Shown: positions 15,872-24,310, counted from the stretch's first letter. The stretch: 37,982 bases of DNA from Rhodoferax sp. (GCF_023701345.1 NZ_JAMPXE010000016.1:1-37982); one strand, 5' to 3'. The notes: generated by a model from the sequence alone, not told the origin. A program made the numbers and translations.

Positions 15872-17461
15872 TTACCAGGCCGCCACGCAACCGTCGCTGC
15901 GCGGGTCTTCGCCGCCCTCGATCCAGCCGCCGGGGTGCAGCACCAGCGCACCGGCGTGGCCCATGCGTTCGTCAAAGTCAGCCACTACTTCCACCGGATG
16001 GCCCAGGTCGCGCAGGGCCTCAATGGTGGCCGCAGAAAAGCGGCTTTCCAGCTTCAGGCTGGTGCTTTGCTCGGCCCAGGTGCGCCCCAGCAACCAGCGC
16101 GGTGCAGCAATCGCGCTGCGCACATGGTGGCCACCCCATACATAGCGCGCAAAGACCGCGGCCTGGGTTTGGGGTTGCCCTTCGCCCCCCATGGTGCCGT
16201 AGACCAGCAGGCGCCCATCGTCCATTTGCGCCATGGCGGGGTTGAGGGTGTGAAACGGTTTGCGGCCCGGCTCCAGACTGCGCAACTGCTTGGGACGCAG
16301 GTCAAACGAGCAGCCCCGGTTTTGCCACCAGAAGCCACTCTGTGGCAGCACCACGCCGCTGCCAAATTCAAAGTAAATGCTCTGGATCATGCTGACCGCG
16401 CGCCCCGCGTCATCCACCACTCCCATCCAGGTGGTGTCGCCGTCGCTGTTTGGTGCCGGCCACGGGCTGGCGCGGTCCAGCGGCACTGCAGCGGCCATGC
16501 CATCGAGGCGGCTGGCGGTGAGCAGTGCTTGTGCCTCGGTGGGCATATGGGCCGGGTCGGTGACAAAGCGGTCGCGGTGGATAAAGGCTTGCTTGGTCGA
16601 CTCCACCAGCGCGTGAATGCCTGCCACGTTGTCCGGGCTCCAGCCCGGTTGGTGGATGCGGTCGTAGGTGCCCAGAATCATCAGCGAGGCCAGGCCCTGC
16701 GTGGGCGGCGCCATGTTGTAGAGCGTGGCGCAGGAGATTTTGAGCTGCAACGGCGCCTTGATAGTCGCCTGGTGCGCGGCCAGATCTTGTGCCGTGACGG
16801 GGCTGCCCACGGCGACCAGGTCCTTGCCGATTTGCTGCGCCAGGTCGCCACGGTAAAAGTCATCGGCACCGGCGCGGGCAATTTGCTCCAGCGTGGCGGC
16901 CAGCTCGGGGAAGGCGTGGCGCTGACCATACAGCGGCACCTGGCCGTCTTTTAAAAACGTCTTGGCAAAGTTTGGCTGGTAAATCAACTCGGCCAGCTTG
17001 TTGCGCGTGTTCGCTTCCTGGCTGTGGGTCACGGCAAAACCATGCTTGGCGTAGTGGATGGCGCTCTCCAGCAGGCGTGCAAACGGCAGCTTGCCACCCC
17101 ACACCTCGCAACTGTGCGCATAAGCCGTACCCCAGCCCGATACCGTGCCGGCCACGGTATTGGCGGCCAGCGGTCCGCGCCAGGGAATGCTGTCCAGCCC
17201 TTTATAGAGCTCGCGGTTCACCGCGGCACCCGCAGCACCGCAGGCATCGATCGACAGCATCGCCGAGCCGGGCTGGTGCAGCAGCCAGAAGCCGTCGCCA
17301 CCAATGCCGGTCATGTGCGGATAAACCACCGCCAGCGTGGAGGCCACGGCAATCGTGGCCTCAATCGCGTTGCCGCCTTCGCGCAGGATGTCCAGGCCGG
17401 CCTGTGCAGCCAGCGAATGCGGCGCCACCACGGCGCCGCGCAGTCCAAGAATCGGGTTCAT
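15872..17461 (-). CDS. Gamma-glutamyltransferase-family Ntn hydrolase, no signal peptide
   Basis: The 529-residue protein belongs to the GGT/YwrD Ntn-hydrolase family. The autoprocessing and catalytic threonine is probably T343 in SDGDTTWMGVVDD, aligned with TTHYSVVD of classical GGTs; cleavage there would give chains of about 342 and 187 residues. Other family marks are APHSLAAQAGLDILREGGNAIEATIA near the N-terminus, GIGGDGFWL (53-61) and YGTMGGEGQPQTQAAV near the C-terminus. The N-terminus MNPILGLRGAVVAPH lacks a signal peptide, so the enzyme should be cytoplasmic, unlike periplasmic E. coli GGT. It is 17 bases downstream of the GntR gene in an operon with a peptide-type ABC importer, which fits intracellular hydrolysis of imported gamma-glutamyl compounds or glutathione. 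Actual substrate is unproven; cephalosporin-acylase-like activity is known in relatives. Confidence 0.88.
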   Translation of the reverse strand: MNPILGLRGAVVAPHSLAAQAGLDILREGGNAIEATIAVASTLAVVYPHMTGIGGDGFWLLHQPGSAMLSIDACGAAGAAVNRELYKGLDSIPWRGPLAANTVAGTVSGWGTAYAHSCEVWGGKLPFARLLESAIHYAKHGFAVTHSQEANTRNKLAELIYQPNFAKTFLKDGQVPLYGQRHAFPELAATLEQIARAGADDFYRGDLAQQIGKDLVAVGSPVTAQDLAAHQATIKAPLQLKISCATLYNMAPPTQGLASLMILGTYDRIHQPGWSPDNVAGIHALVESTKQAFIHRDRFVTDPAHMPTEAQALLTASRLDGMAAAVPLDRASPWPAPNSDGDTTWMGVVDDAGRAVSMIQSIYFEFGSGVVLPQSGFWWQNRGCSFDLRPKQLRSLEPGRKPFHTLNPAMAQMDDGRLLVYGTMGGEGQPQTQAAVFARYVWGGHHVRSAIAAPRWLLGRTWAEQSTSLKLESRFSAATIEALRDLGHPVEVVADFDERMGHAGALVLHPGGWIEGGEDPRSDGCVAAW

Positions 17462-17478
17462 GAGAGATGTCTCCAGTT

Positions 17479-18183
17479 CTATTTTGCTGCTGCCGTCACC
17501 ACCGCACTGGCCCAGGCAGGCGCCACGCGGGCTGTGGCCGTGCGGGCCGACTGCAGGTGTGTGCGCATTTGCCGGTAGGTGGTGACCGCATCAAATGCAA
17601 GTATCGCCTCCACAATCACAGCATGCTCCTCAAAGGACTCACCCATCCGCTCCATATTGCGGAACTGGGTACGCCGAAAAGGTGCCACGCGGTGGCGCAG
17701 GCTGCTGGCCATGTCGATCAGCACCGGGTTGTAGCTGCCACGGATGATGGCAGTGTGCAGCGCCAGGTTGGCGGCGTCGTAGCGTTCAAAGTCGCTGGCC
17801 TGCATGGCGGCGCGGCCCTCTGCGTGTAGTTCGCGCAGTAAGTCGCGGTCGCCTGGCGTCATGCGCAGCGCGGCGTGGCGCGCGCACGCCGCTTCGAGTT
17901 CGCCAATGGCTTCAAACATCTGGTCGAGCTGTTCGGTGCTCATCGCGGACACCACCGAACCTCGGTTGGGCCTGCAGTCCACCAGCCCCATGATGGCCAG
18001 TTGCTTGAGCGCCTCGCGCACCGGCGTGCGCGACACCTGAAAACGCTCGGCCAGCATCACCTCGTCGAGCTTGCTGCCAGGCACAAAGTGGCCAAGTGCA
18101 ATCTCGTCGGCAATGCGCTGGCAGACCGAATCGGCCAGGCTGCCACGCAGCTTGACTGCGGTTTGCAGGGCGGCGCTGTTCAT
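17479..18183 (-). CDS. GntR-family regulator with FCD (FadR-like) domain
   Basis: The 234-residue repressor-type protein has a winged HTH at about residues 15-80 (SLADSVCQRIADEIALGHFV, then LAERFQVSRTPVREALKQLA and a GSVVS wing) and an alpha-helical FCD ligand domain from about 88 to 215 with candidate metal/ligand residues (ALHTAI, EEHAVI). FCD regulators usually sense a small carboxylate or amino-acid-type metabolite. Its start overlaps the stop of the ATPase gene by 4 bases, placing it inside the transport operon it probably controls. A candidate operator is the ATTGCATGCAAT palindrome at 23971-23982 upstream of the first gene. Confidence 0.92.
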   Translation of the reverse strand: MNSAALQTAVKLRGSLADSVCQRIADEIALGHFVPGSKLDEVMLAERFQVSRTPVREALKQLAIMGLVDCRPNRGSVVSAMSTEQLDQMFEAIGELEAACARHAALRMTPGDRDLLRELHAEGRAAMQASDFERYDAANLALHTAIIRGSYNPVLIDMASSLRHRVAPFRRTQFRNMERMGESFEEHAVIVEAILAFDAVTTYRQMRTHLQSARTATARVAPAWASAVVTAAAK

Positions 18184-19154
18184 GTGGTGTCCGTGTGCAG
18201 GGGAAACCAGCAGGCCAGGCTACGTCCCTCAACTAGTTCGACCGGTGGGGCCTCGCTGCGGCAAATGGCACTGGCCCGGCTGCAGCGCGGCGCAAAAGCA
18301 CAGCCTGCGGGTGGATTCGACATATCGGGCGGTGCGCCCGGCACCGCCTGCAGCGGCTGGCCCTTGTTGACCGCGCCCACGGAAGAAGCCAGCAACCCGG
18401 CGGTATAGGGGTGCAGGGGCCGGTGCACGATATCGGCCACCGCGCCTTGCTCGACAATGCGCCCGGCGTACATCACGGCGATGCGGTCGGCCACTTCCAC
18501 CGCGGCACCAATGTCGTGGGTGACGAAGATGACGGACATGTTCATCTCCTTTTGCAGCGCGCGCAGCAGCAGCAGGATCTGGATCTGCACCGTAGCATCC
18601 AACGCAGTGGTGGGCTCATCGGCCAGCAGCAGTTTGGGCTTGCAACTCAGGGCCAGCGCAATCATGGCGCGCTGGCGCATGCCGCCCGAGAGTTCATGCG
18701 GATAGGCATCAAAGCGGCGGCGCGCCTGTGGAATTTGCACGCGCTCCAGCATGTCCAGGGCTTGGTCTGCCGCTTCCTTGCTGCTGACCGGCGCATGGGC
18801 CCGGATGGTCTGCACGATTTGCTGGCCAATGGTGTAGACCGGGTCAAAAGCGACACCGGGTTCCTGAAACACCATGGACACGGTGCCGCCGCGGTATTGC
18901 TCCAGGGCGCGGCCCTGGAGCGACAACACGTCCTGGCCGTCGATATGAATCTGGCCACTCACCTGGGCGCGGCCCGCCGGGTACAGGCGCAGCAGGGCGC
19001 GCAGCGTGGCACTCTTGCCCGATCCCGACTCGCCCAGCAGGCCCAGCACTTCGCCGTGCGCGAGTTCCAGGCTGATCTGGTTGACCGCGCTCACGGTGCG
19101 CTTGCCAGTGAAACGCAGGCCCATGTCTTTAATAGAAACCAAAGGCGTGCTCAT
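18180..19154 (-). CDS. Peptide-type ABC transporter ATPase (DppD/OppD-like)
   Basis: The 324-residue nucleotide-binding subunit has Walker A GESGSGKS (res. 41-48), Q-loop FQEP (96-99), signature LSGGMRQR (155-162) and Walker B LLLADEP (175-181) with a downstream switch histidine (FVTHDIGA). The oligo_HPY tail with spaced cysteines (GCAFAPRCSRA) is present. Overlaps of 4 bases on both sides (19151-19154 and 18180-18183) show translational coupling to the neighbouring ATPase and to the GntR gene. Confidence 0.92.
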   Translation of the reverse strand: MSTPLVSIKDMGLRFTGKRTVSAVNQISLELAHGEVLGLLGESGSGKSATLRALLRLYPAGRAQVSGQIHIDGQDVLSLQGRALEQYRGGTVSMVFQEPGVAFDPVYTIGQQIVQTIRAHAPVSSKEAADQALDMLERVQIPQARRRFDAYPHELSGGMRQRAMIALALSCKPKLLLADEPTTALDATVQIQILLLLRALQKEMNMSVIFVTHDIGAAVEVADRIAVMYAGRIVEQGAVADIVHRPLHPYTAGLLASSVGAVNKGQPLQAVPGAPPDMSNPPAGCAFAPRCSRASAICRSEAPPVELVEGRSLACWFPLHTDTT

Positions 19155-20242
19155 GCGTGTACCACCTGCAAGTGCGTGGGTGCTGTGTGTGCGGCTGCCG
19201 CACCGCTATGGCCCGACTGAGGGTCGTTCAAGTGGCAGGCCACCTGGTGCGCAGGTTCAAAAGCCACCGCCATCAAGCGCGGCGCCCGCGCCTTGCATAC
19301 CGCTTGCGCCTGGGGGCAGCGGTCATGGAAGCGGCAGCCCGCTGGCGGGTCGATCGGGTTGGGCGGGTCGCCGCTGATCGGCGAGGCCACTGTGCGATGC
19401 GCCGGGTCCATGGAAGGCACCGCCGACAGCAGGGCTTGCGTGTAGGGATGCACAGACTGGCCATAGATGCGGTCCACCGGCCCGATTTCCACAATCTGGC
19501 CCAGGTACATCACCATCACCTGGTCGCTCAGGTAATGCACCACATGCAGGTCGTGCGAGATAAACAGGTAGGTCAGTTGCCGCTCGGCTTTGAGTTCCTG
19601 CAGCAGGTTGAGCACCTGGGCCTGCACCGATTTGTCCAGCGCGGCCACCGCCTCATCGAGTATCAGGAGGCGCGGATCAAAGGCCAGGGCGCGCGCAATG
19701 TTGACGCGCTGGCGCTGGCCGCCTGAGAGCTCCTGCGGATAGCGTGCGCCAAACTGGTCGGGCTCCATGCCCACGCGCGCCAGCAAGTCACGCGCCAGGC
19801 GATCGGCATCCTTGGCGCCCATGCCATGCACCTGCGGGCCGAAGGCAATCGTCTGCGCCACCGTGAGGCGTGGATTGAGAGAGGCAAAGGAGTCCTGAAA
19901 CACCATCTGCAAATTGCGCCGGAAGTCTTTGAGCGCAATGCCGCGAAACTCATCGACACCGTCGCCATCAAACACCATGCTGCCGCTGTCTGGCGCCATC
20001 AACTTGGCCACCAGGCGCGCTGTGGTCGACTTGCCGCAGCCCGACTCGCCAACGATACCCAGGGTTTGGCCCTTGGCCACCGCAAAGCTGACGCCGTCCA
20101 CTGCGTGCACGAATTTGGGAGTCGCCACAAAACCGGTGCCGCGCACCGGAAAGTATTTTTTCAGGTCGCGCACTTCGAGCAGGGCCTGTTTGGGGCCGCC
20201 GCGGTCTTGGTGCACTGCGGGTTGCAGGGGTGGGGTGTTCAT
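19151..20242 (-). CDS. Peptide-type ABC transporter ATPase (DppF/OppF-like)
   Basis: Counted from ATG 20242 the protein is 363 residues: Walker A GESGCGKS (65-72), Q-loop FQDS (115-118), signature LSGGQRQR (172-179) and Walker B LLILDEAVAALD (192-203). The usual oligopeptide-family sequence is DEPVSALD; here the proline is alanine, a small deviation that leaves the catalytic glutamate intact. I use ATG 20242 because it overlaps the permease stop at 20239 in an ATGA, as elsewhere in this operon; the open frame to 20386 only mirrors the permease gene. Partner of the DppD-like ATPase. Confidence 0.9.
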   Translation of the reverse strand: MNTPPLQPAVHQDRGGPKQALLEVRDLKKYFPVRGTGFVATPKFVHAVDGVSFAVAKGQTLGIVGESGCGKSTTARLVAKLMAPDSGSMVFDGDGVDEFRGIALKDFRRNLQMVFQDSFASLNPRLTVAQTIAFGPQVHGMGAKDADRLARDLLARVGMEPDQFGARYPQELSGGQRQRVNIARALAFDPRLLILDEAVAALDKSVQAQVLNLLQELKAERQLTYLFISHDLHVVHYLSDQVMVMYLGQIVEIGPVDRIYGQSVHPYTQALLSAVPSMDPAHRTVASPISGDPPNPIDPPAGCRFHDRCPQAQAVCKARAPRLMAVAFEPAHQVACHLNDPQSGHSGAAAAHTAPTHLQVVHA

Positions 20243-21165
20243 GTCCGCAGCTCCATGGCTGAACGCACACCGTCGGCCAGCACATTGAAGGCAATCGAGG
20301 TGATGAAAATCATGGCGCCAGGCAGGGCCGCGATCCACGGGTTGAGGTAAATGGCCGAGCGCAAGGTGTTGAGCATCAGGCCCCACTCGGGCTCGGGCGG
20401 CTTCACACCCAGGCCCAGAAACGACAGGCCGGAGGCCAGAATCATGCTCACGCTCAAGAGGCCCGAGGCATAGACAAAAATCGGGCCCAGCACATTGCCC
20501 AGCACATGCACGCGGATGATGGCAAAGGCGCCGGCGCCACTCATGCGCGCCGCCTCTACATAGTCCAGCGCGCGCACCTGGGTGGTCACACTCTCAGCCA
20601 CGCGCACCACCTGCGGCACAAACACCAAGGTGAGCGCAAGCAGGCTGTTGCTCAGGCCCGGGCCCAGTGCGCCGGCAATGGCGACTGCCAGCAGCACCGA
20701 GGGGAAGGCGTAAAAAATATCCAACGTGCGCATGATCAGCATATTCGTTTTGCCACCCACATAGCCGGCAAACAGGCCGATGCTGGTGCCAATGAAAAAG
20801 GCGGCTGCCACCGGCACCACACCCATCAAGAGCGAGATGCGGCCGCCATACATCAGGCGCGTGACCATATCGCGCCCGAGCTCATCGGTGCCCAGCCAGT
20901 GGCCCGGGCTGCCCATGGGCAGCAGGCGTTTGATCATGCTGGCCTTGTAAGGGTCGGCTGGAGCCAGCCAAGGTGCCAGCACGGCGGCCAGCACGATCAG
21001 CAGGAGCAGCGCGGCGGCGGCCATGGCGACCGGATCGCGCAGCAGTTGTGCCCACACGCTGCCCCAGTAACCGTGGCTGGTTTGGCTGATGGGCGCGGCA
21101 GCCAGCGGAGCTGCGCCGGGCAGCGCAGACGCAGTGGTTGTCGGCATGGGAAGTGCAATTTTCAT
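20239..21165 (-). CDS. Peptide-type ABC transporter permease (DppC-like)
   Basis: The 308-residue inner-membrane protein has the oligopeptide-permease C pattern: one early helix (AAAALLLLIVLAAVLAPWLAP), the GTDELGRDMVTRLMYGGRISL motif, the EAA loop DYVEAARMSGAGAFAIIRVH, and the terminal LSFLGLGVKPPEPEWGLML. An alanine/proline-rich N-terminal tail of about 35 residues precedes the first helix. Nine bases separate it from the upstream permease. With the DppB-like protein it forms the membrane channel. Confidence 0.92.
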   Translation of the reverse strand: MKIALPMPTTTASALPGAAPLAAAPISQTSHGYWGSVWAQLLRDPVAMAAAALLLLIVLAAVLAPWLAPADPYKASMIKRLLPMGSPGHWLGTDELGRDMVTRLMYGGRISLLMGVVPVAAAFFIGTSIGLFAGYVGGKTNMLIMRTLDIFYAFPSVLLAVAIAGALGPGLSNSLLALTLVFVPQVVRVAESVTTQVRALDYVEAARMSGAGAFAIIRVHVLGNVLGPIFVYASGLLSVSMILASGLSFLGLGVKPPEPEWGLMLNTLRSAIYLNPWIAALPGAMIFITSIAFNVLADGVRSAMELRT

Positions 21166-21174
21166 AGGTGTGGT

Positions 21175-22128
21175 TTAGGCGCGCGCCATGCGCGGGTCGA
21201 TCAGCGGTTGCAGGATGTCCACCACCAGATTAAGGGCCACAAAAAACATGCACAGCACCAGAATGGTTCCCTGCAGCAGGGGCAGGTCGCGTTGAAAGAT
21301 GGCGGTGTTGAGCAGGAAGCCGGTGCCGGGCCAGGCAAACACCGTCTCCACCAGAATCGAGCCGCCCATCAGGTAGCCCACCTGCAAGCCGGCCACGGCC
21401 AGCACCGTGGGCGCCACGTTTTTGGCGATGTGGCGAAACACCGCCACTTCACCCAGGCCGCGCGCCCGCAGTGCCACGACAAATTCCTTGTTCAGCATCT
21501 CGGACACCAGCGCCCGCACCGTGCGGGTGATGATGCCCATGGGAATCACCGACAGCGTGGCCGCAGGCAGTACCAGGTATTGCAGGTGCGGCCAGTCCCA
21601 GACCCAGGCGGCCGAACCGTCGGAACCAGCGCCCATGGCCGGCAGCCAACCCAGCGTGATGGAAAACACAATGGTCAGCACCAGGCCCAGCCAGTAGTGC
21701 GGAATGCTCACGCCCACCACCGACAGCACGGTGGCCACCCGGTCCAGCGCCGAGCCGCTTTTGTAGCCGGCCACGGCGCCCAGCACGCAACCCACCAGTA
21801 CACCCACCAGCGAGGCCACACCGGCCAGCATGAGGGTGTTGCCCACAGCGCCCAGCACCTCACCGGCCACGGCACGACCGGATGCAATCGAGGTGCCCAG
21901 GTCGCCTTGCACGGCGCGCCACAGCCACAGGCCGTATTGCACCGGCAAGGGCCGGTCCAGGCCATAGGCACTTTTCAGCGCCTCGATCACATCGGCCGGG
22001 GCATCGGCGGGGGCGATGGCATTGAGCGCATCGCCCGGCGCCAGGTGCACCAGAAAGAACGCCACCAGCGTGACGCCGAGTGCAATCGGCACGGCATACA
22101 GCAGGCGCCGCAGGATGTAGAAGATCAT
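21175..22128 (-). CDS. Peptide-type ABC transporter permease (DppB-like)
   Basis: The 317-residue permease starts with the DppB-type first helix (ILRRLLYAVPIALGVTLVAFFLVHLAPGD), continues with SAYGLDRPLPVQYGLWLWRAVQGDLGTSI, and has the EAA loop EFVVALRARGLGEVAVFRHIAKNVAP. Six hydrophobic segments are visible. It follows the binding-protein gene after 23 bases. Its sequence is clearly different from dppB in this window, so the two transporters are paralogues rather than a recent duplication. Confidence 0.92.
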   Translation of the reverse strand: MIFYILRRLLYAVPIALGVTLVAFFLVHLAPGDALNAIAPADAPADVIEALKSAYGLDRPLPVQYGLWLWRAVQGDLGTSIASGRAVAGEVLGAVGNTLMLAGVASLVGVLVGCVLGAVAGYKSGSALDRVATVLSVVGVSIPHYWLGLVLTIVFSITLGWLPAMGAGSDGSAAWVWDWPHLQYLVLPAATLSVIPMGIITRTVRALVSEMLNKEFVVALRARGLGEVAVFRHIAKNVAPTVLAVAGLQVGYLMGGSILVETVFAWPGTGFLLNTAIFQRDLPLLQGTILVLCMFFVALNLVVDILQPLIDPRMARA

Positions 22129-22151
22129 GGGTCTTTATGCAGTGCGCTGCA

Positions 22152-23759
22152 TCACATGCGGATGGTGGTCAGGTCCTGGAACCAGTGCTGGGCCTGCACA
22201 AACTCTTTCACCTTGGGCGACAGTGCATGCGGGTTGGTGTCGTGCACCACCCACAGCATCAGCGCCTGGTCGACCATGGTCTGGTGCACCTGGGCCAGCA
22301 AGCCGTCCTGCACTCTTACATCAAACGTGGTGCGGATTTTGTCCAGCAGCGCGTCCACGGCGGGATCGTTAAAGCCGCCCCAGTTGACGCCGTTGGGTGC
22401 CACATAACGGCTGTCGGCAAAGCGGGTGATGGCATAGAACGGGTCGGCCGTGACATACCCTAAGTTGATGGCGGTGATGCCCTTGCCGGCATTCATGTCT
22501 GACTTGGCACCACTGCGCCAGTGCAGATACAGGTTCTCCAGCTCCACCACTTCAAACGTGATGGCGATGTTGATTTCGGCCAGGCTTTGCTGCACAAACT
22601 CGTTCATAGGTAGGGACAACATTTGGCCCGTGCCGCCCTGGGCAATGATGACCTTGGCCTTGAGCGGGTTGGCCTTGGTGTAGCCGGCCTGTGCCATCAG
22701 GGCGCGTGCCGCAGTCAGGTCGTAGCCGAGCTTGAAAGTGGGCTTGCCAAACCAGGGGTTGGTAGCGTCCACCTGGCCCTTGGCCGCAGTGGCCAGACCG
22801 CCCATCAGCTTGACCACGGCGTCGCGGTCGATCGCCAGGTTGGCGGCCTTGCGCACGCGGATGTCGGTCCACGGTGAGCCCGGCTGGGTGGAGAAGTGGT
22901 AGGGCCAGACGTGCGGCGTGACGTTTTGCACCAGCTTGAAGCCACCGCTTTTGAGTTGCGGCAGCACATCCGGCGGTGGCGTCTCGATGATGTCGACCTG
23001 GCCGCTCAGCAGCGCGTTCACGCGGGTCATGGCGTCGGGGATTGGGACCAGCACAATGCGGTCGGTCTTGGCTATGCGGGTTTTGTCCCAGTAGGCGGCG
23101 TTCTTGACCAGATCGGCGCGTTCACGGGGAACGAGCTTGTCGAGCTTGAAGGGGCCGGTGCCGGAGGGCTGCAAGGCCACCTTGGCCCAGTCCTTGCCAA
23201 GCTTTTCCCACTGGGTGGGGCTGGAAATCAGGAACCAGGGCAACTGGTAGGGAAACAGCGCGTCCACATTCTTGGTGACGATTTCGACCGTGTAGTCATC
23301 CACCTTGCGGTAGCTGGCAATCGAGGGAATGCGCGGTCGCACCTGGGCGCTTTGCTTGGCATCGAACTGCGCCGACTTGTCGGCCAGCACCTTGTCCAGA
23401 TTCCAGACCACGGCGTCGGCCTTGAAGTCGGAACCATCATGGAATTTGACACCCTTGCGCAGTGTAAAGCGCCACTTTTTCGGGTCTTTTGCATCCGGCT
23501 TCCAGGCTGTTGCCAGGCCGGCTACCAGCTTGCCCGGACGGGTGCCGATGTTGGCCTCCCAGGCCACCAGCGGGTCGTACAGGGTGTGGCCGGTGAATTG
23601 GTAGGCTCCAGCACCGCGGTCCGGCTGACCGGTGGTGAGAGGGATGTCCGCCATGGAGATGCCGTAGCGCGCTACGGTTTCTGCATGCAATCCGCTGTGC
23701 AGACACAGCGCCAAGGGAATCGACAACAGCCAACGGGGAAGTTTGCGGGAAGGCAACAT
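22152..23759 (-). CDS. ABC transporter periplasmic binding protein, family 5 (peptide type)
   Basis: From ATG 23759 the protein is 535 residues, with a clear Sec signal (MLPSRKLPRWLLSIPLALCLHSGLHA, cleavage probably after HA). SBP_bac_5 motifs follow: HTLYDPLVAWE, WRFTLRKGVKFHDGSDFKADAVVW, GTGPFKLDKLVPRER, VRKAANLAIDRDAVVKLMGG. The ATG has GGAG about 9 bases upstream, and the GTG at 23789 that also opens the frame lacks one. It is the first gene of the operon that also contains GntR, GGT and BASS genes, so its ligand is plausibly a gamma-glutamyl peptide or glutathione; this is inference from context, since family-5 proteins bind many peptides, nickel complexes and sugars. Confidence 0.9.
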   Translation of the reverse strand: MLPSRKLPRWLLSIPLALCLHSGLHAETVARYGISMADIPLTTGQPDRGAGAYQFTGHTLYDPLVAWEANIGTRPGKLVAGLATAWKPDAKDPKKWRFTLRKGVKFHDGSDFKADAVVWNLDKVLADKSAQFDAKQSAQVRPRIPSIASYRKVDDYTVEIVTKNVDALFPYQLPWFLISSPTQWEKLGKDWAKVALQPSGTGPFKLDKLVPRERADLVKNAAYWDKTRIAKTDRIVLVPIPDAMTRVNALLSGQVDIIETPPPDVLPQLKSGGFKLVQNVTPHVWPYHFSTQPGSPWTDIRVRKAANLAIDRDAVVKLMGGLATAAKGQVDATNPWFGKPTFKLGYDLTAARALMAQAGYTKANPLKAKVIIAQGGTGQMLSLPMNEFVQQSLAEINIAITFEVVELENLYLHWRSGAKSDMNAGKGITAINLGYVTADPFYAITRFADSRYVAPNGVNWGGFNDPAVDALLDKIRTTFDVRVQDGLLAQVHQTMVDQALMLWVVHDTNPHALSPKVKEFVQAQHWFQDLTTIRM

Positions 23760-23970
23760 AGTAATCTCCAAAAGGTTCACGCTAAGCACGAGCTAACGCG
23801 CATGGAACGTGCCAATTTGCGCCTCCCTTTTGATGTATTTTCTAAGTGCTTGTCAGAAAACAGATTTTTGGCTTCGTGTACCTCAATTGTCGAAACTGGC
23901 AGCTCTAAAAGATCGGCTATGCACCATAGATTGCATGGAGAAACGCGCTATTTCGATGCACACCCCCAGA

Positions 23971-23982
23971 ATTGCATGCAAT
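23971..23982. promoter_or_regulatory. ATTGCATGCAAT palindrome, candidate GntR operator
   Basis: A perfect 12-bp palindrome, with a partial second copy (ATTGCATGG, 23930-23938) 41 bases closer to the binding-protein gene. Short AT-flanked palindromes of this length are typical operators of FCD-type GntR regulators, and one such regulator is encoded in the operon that starts 210 bases away. Confidence 0.35.
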
Positions 23983-24214
23983 ATTGAAGGTCCACATAGG
24001 CCAAGCATGGTGCAGCAATTGGCGGCTAAGTGAATCATCCTTATGACCGCCCACAGAAAATTGCGTGTGTACGGCACTGGGCCACTGGGTATCGGCGCGT
24101 CTTGTCATCTGGCACCTCCAAGCGACTCAAGGCGTGTTGGTCGCCAGAAATTGAGACCTCTGCTCGGATATTTGGCTGTCGGCTTCGGGTCTCGATTTGC
24201 CACACAGGCAATCA

Positions 24215-24226
24215 AGTCATATGACT
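24215..24226. repeat. AGTCATATGACT palindrome
   Basis: A perfect 12-bp palindrome in the gene-free junction, about 90 bases from the end of recD. Its role is unknown; it may belong to remnants of a mobile element. Confidence 0.3.
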
Positions 24227-24258
24227 GCTCTTGGTCTCATAAGACATCGAAAGCCGAG

Positions 24259-24290
24259 AGCCTGTCAGAAATTTTTTGTGTGAGGCATAA
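24259..24290. mobile_element. Possible solitary IS256-type terminal repeat
   Basis: The stretch beginning GAGCCTGTCAGAAATTTTTT and continuing GTGTGAGGCATAA resembles terminal inverted repeats of IS256-family elements as I remember them. No transposase and no matching opposite end are found in the window, so this would be a scar of a lost or truncated element. Confidence 0.3.
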
Positions 24291-24310
24291 CGTCGCTGGC
24301 TTCATGCGGT

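Larger units (their letters stand above)
23760..24310. other. Gene-free junction of lower GC, 551 bases
   Basis: No recognisable gene lies here. Short frames (23809-24033, 24030-24224, 24043-24348) have no family resemblance and unlike codon use. The stretch is visibly richer in A and T than the flanking coding DNA. It holds the promoter region of the operon that reads leftwards, two perfect 12-bp palindromes (23971-23982 and 24215-24226) and a possible insertion-sequence terminus (24259-24290). Confidence 0.6.

Noticed and set aside
20506-22407. A 633-codon forward frame opposite the two permease genes
   Set aside because: Histidine/glutamine/glycine-rich composition is typical of an antisense shadow; the reverse strand encodes clear permeases.
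23840-23875. TTGTCAGAAAACAGATTTTTGG as the second end of an insertion sequence matching 24259-24290
   Set aside because: It is in direct rather than inverted orientation and only the TGTCAGAAA core agrees, so it does not define an element.
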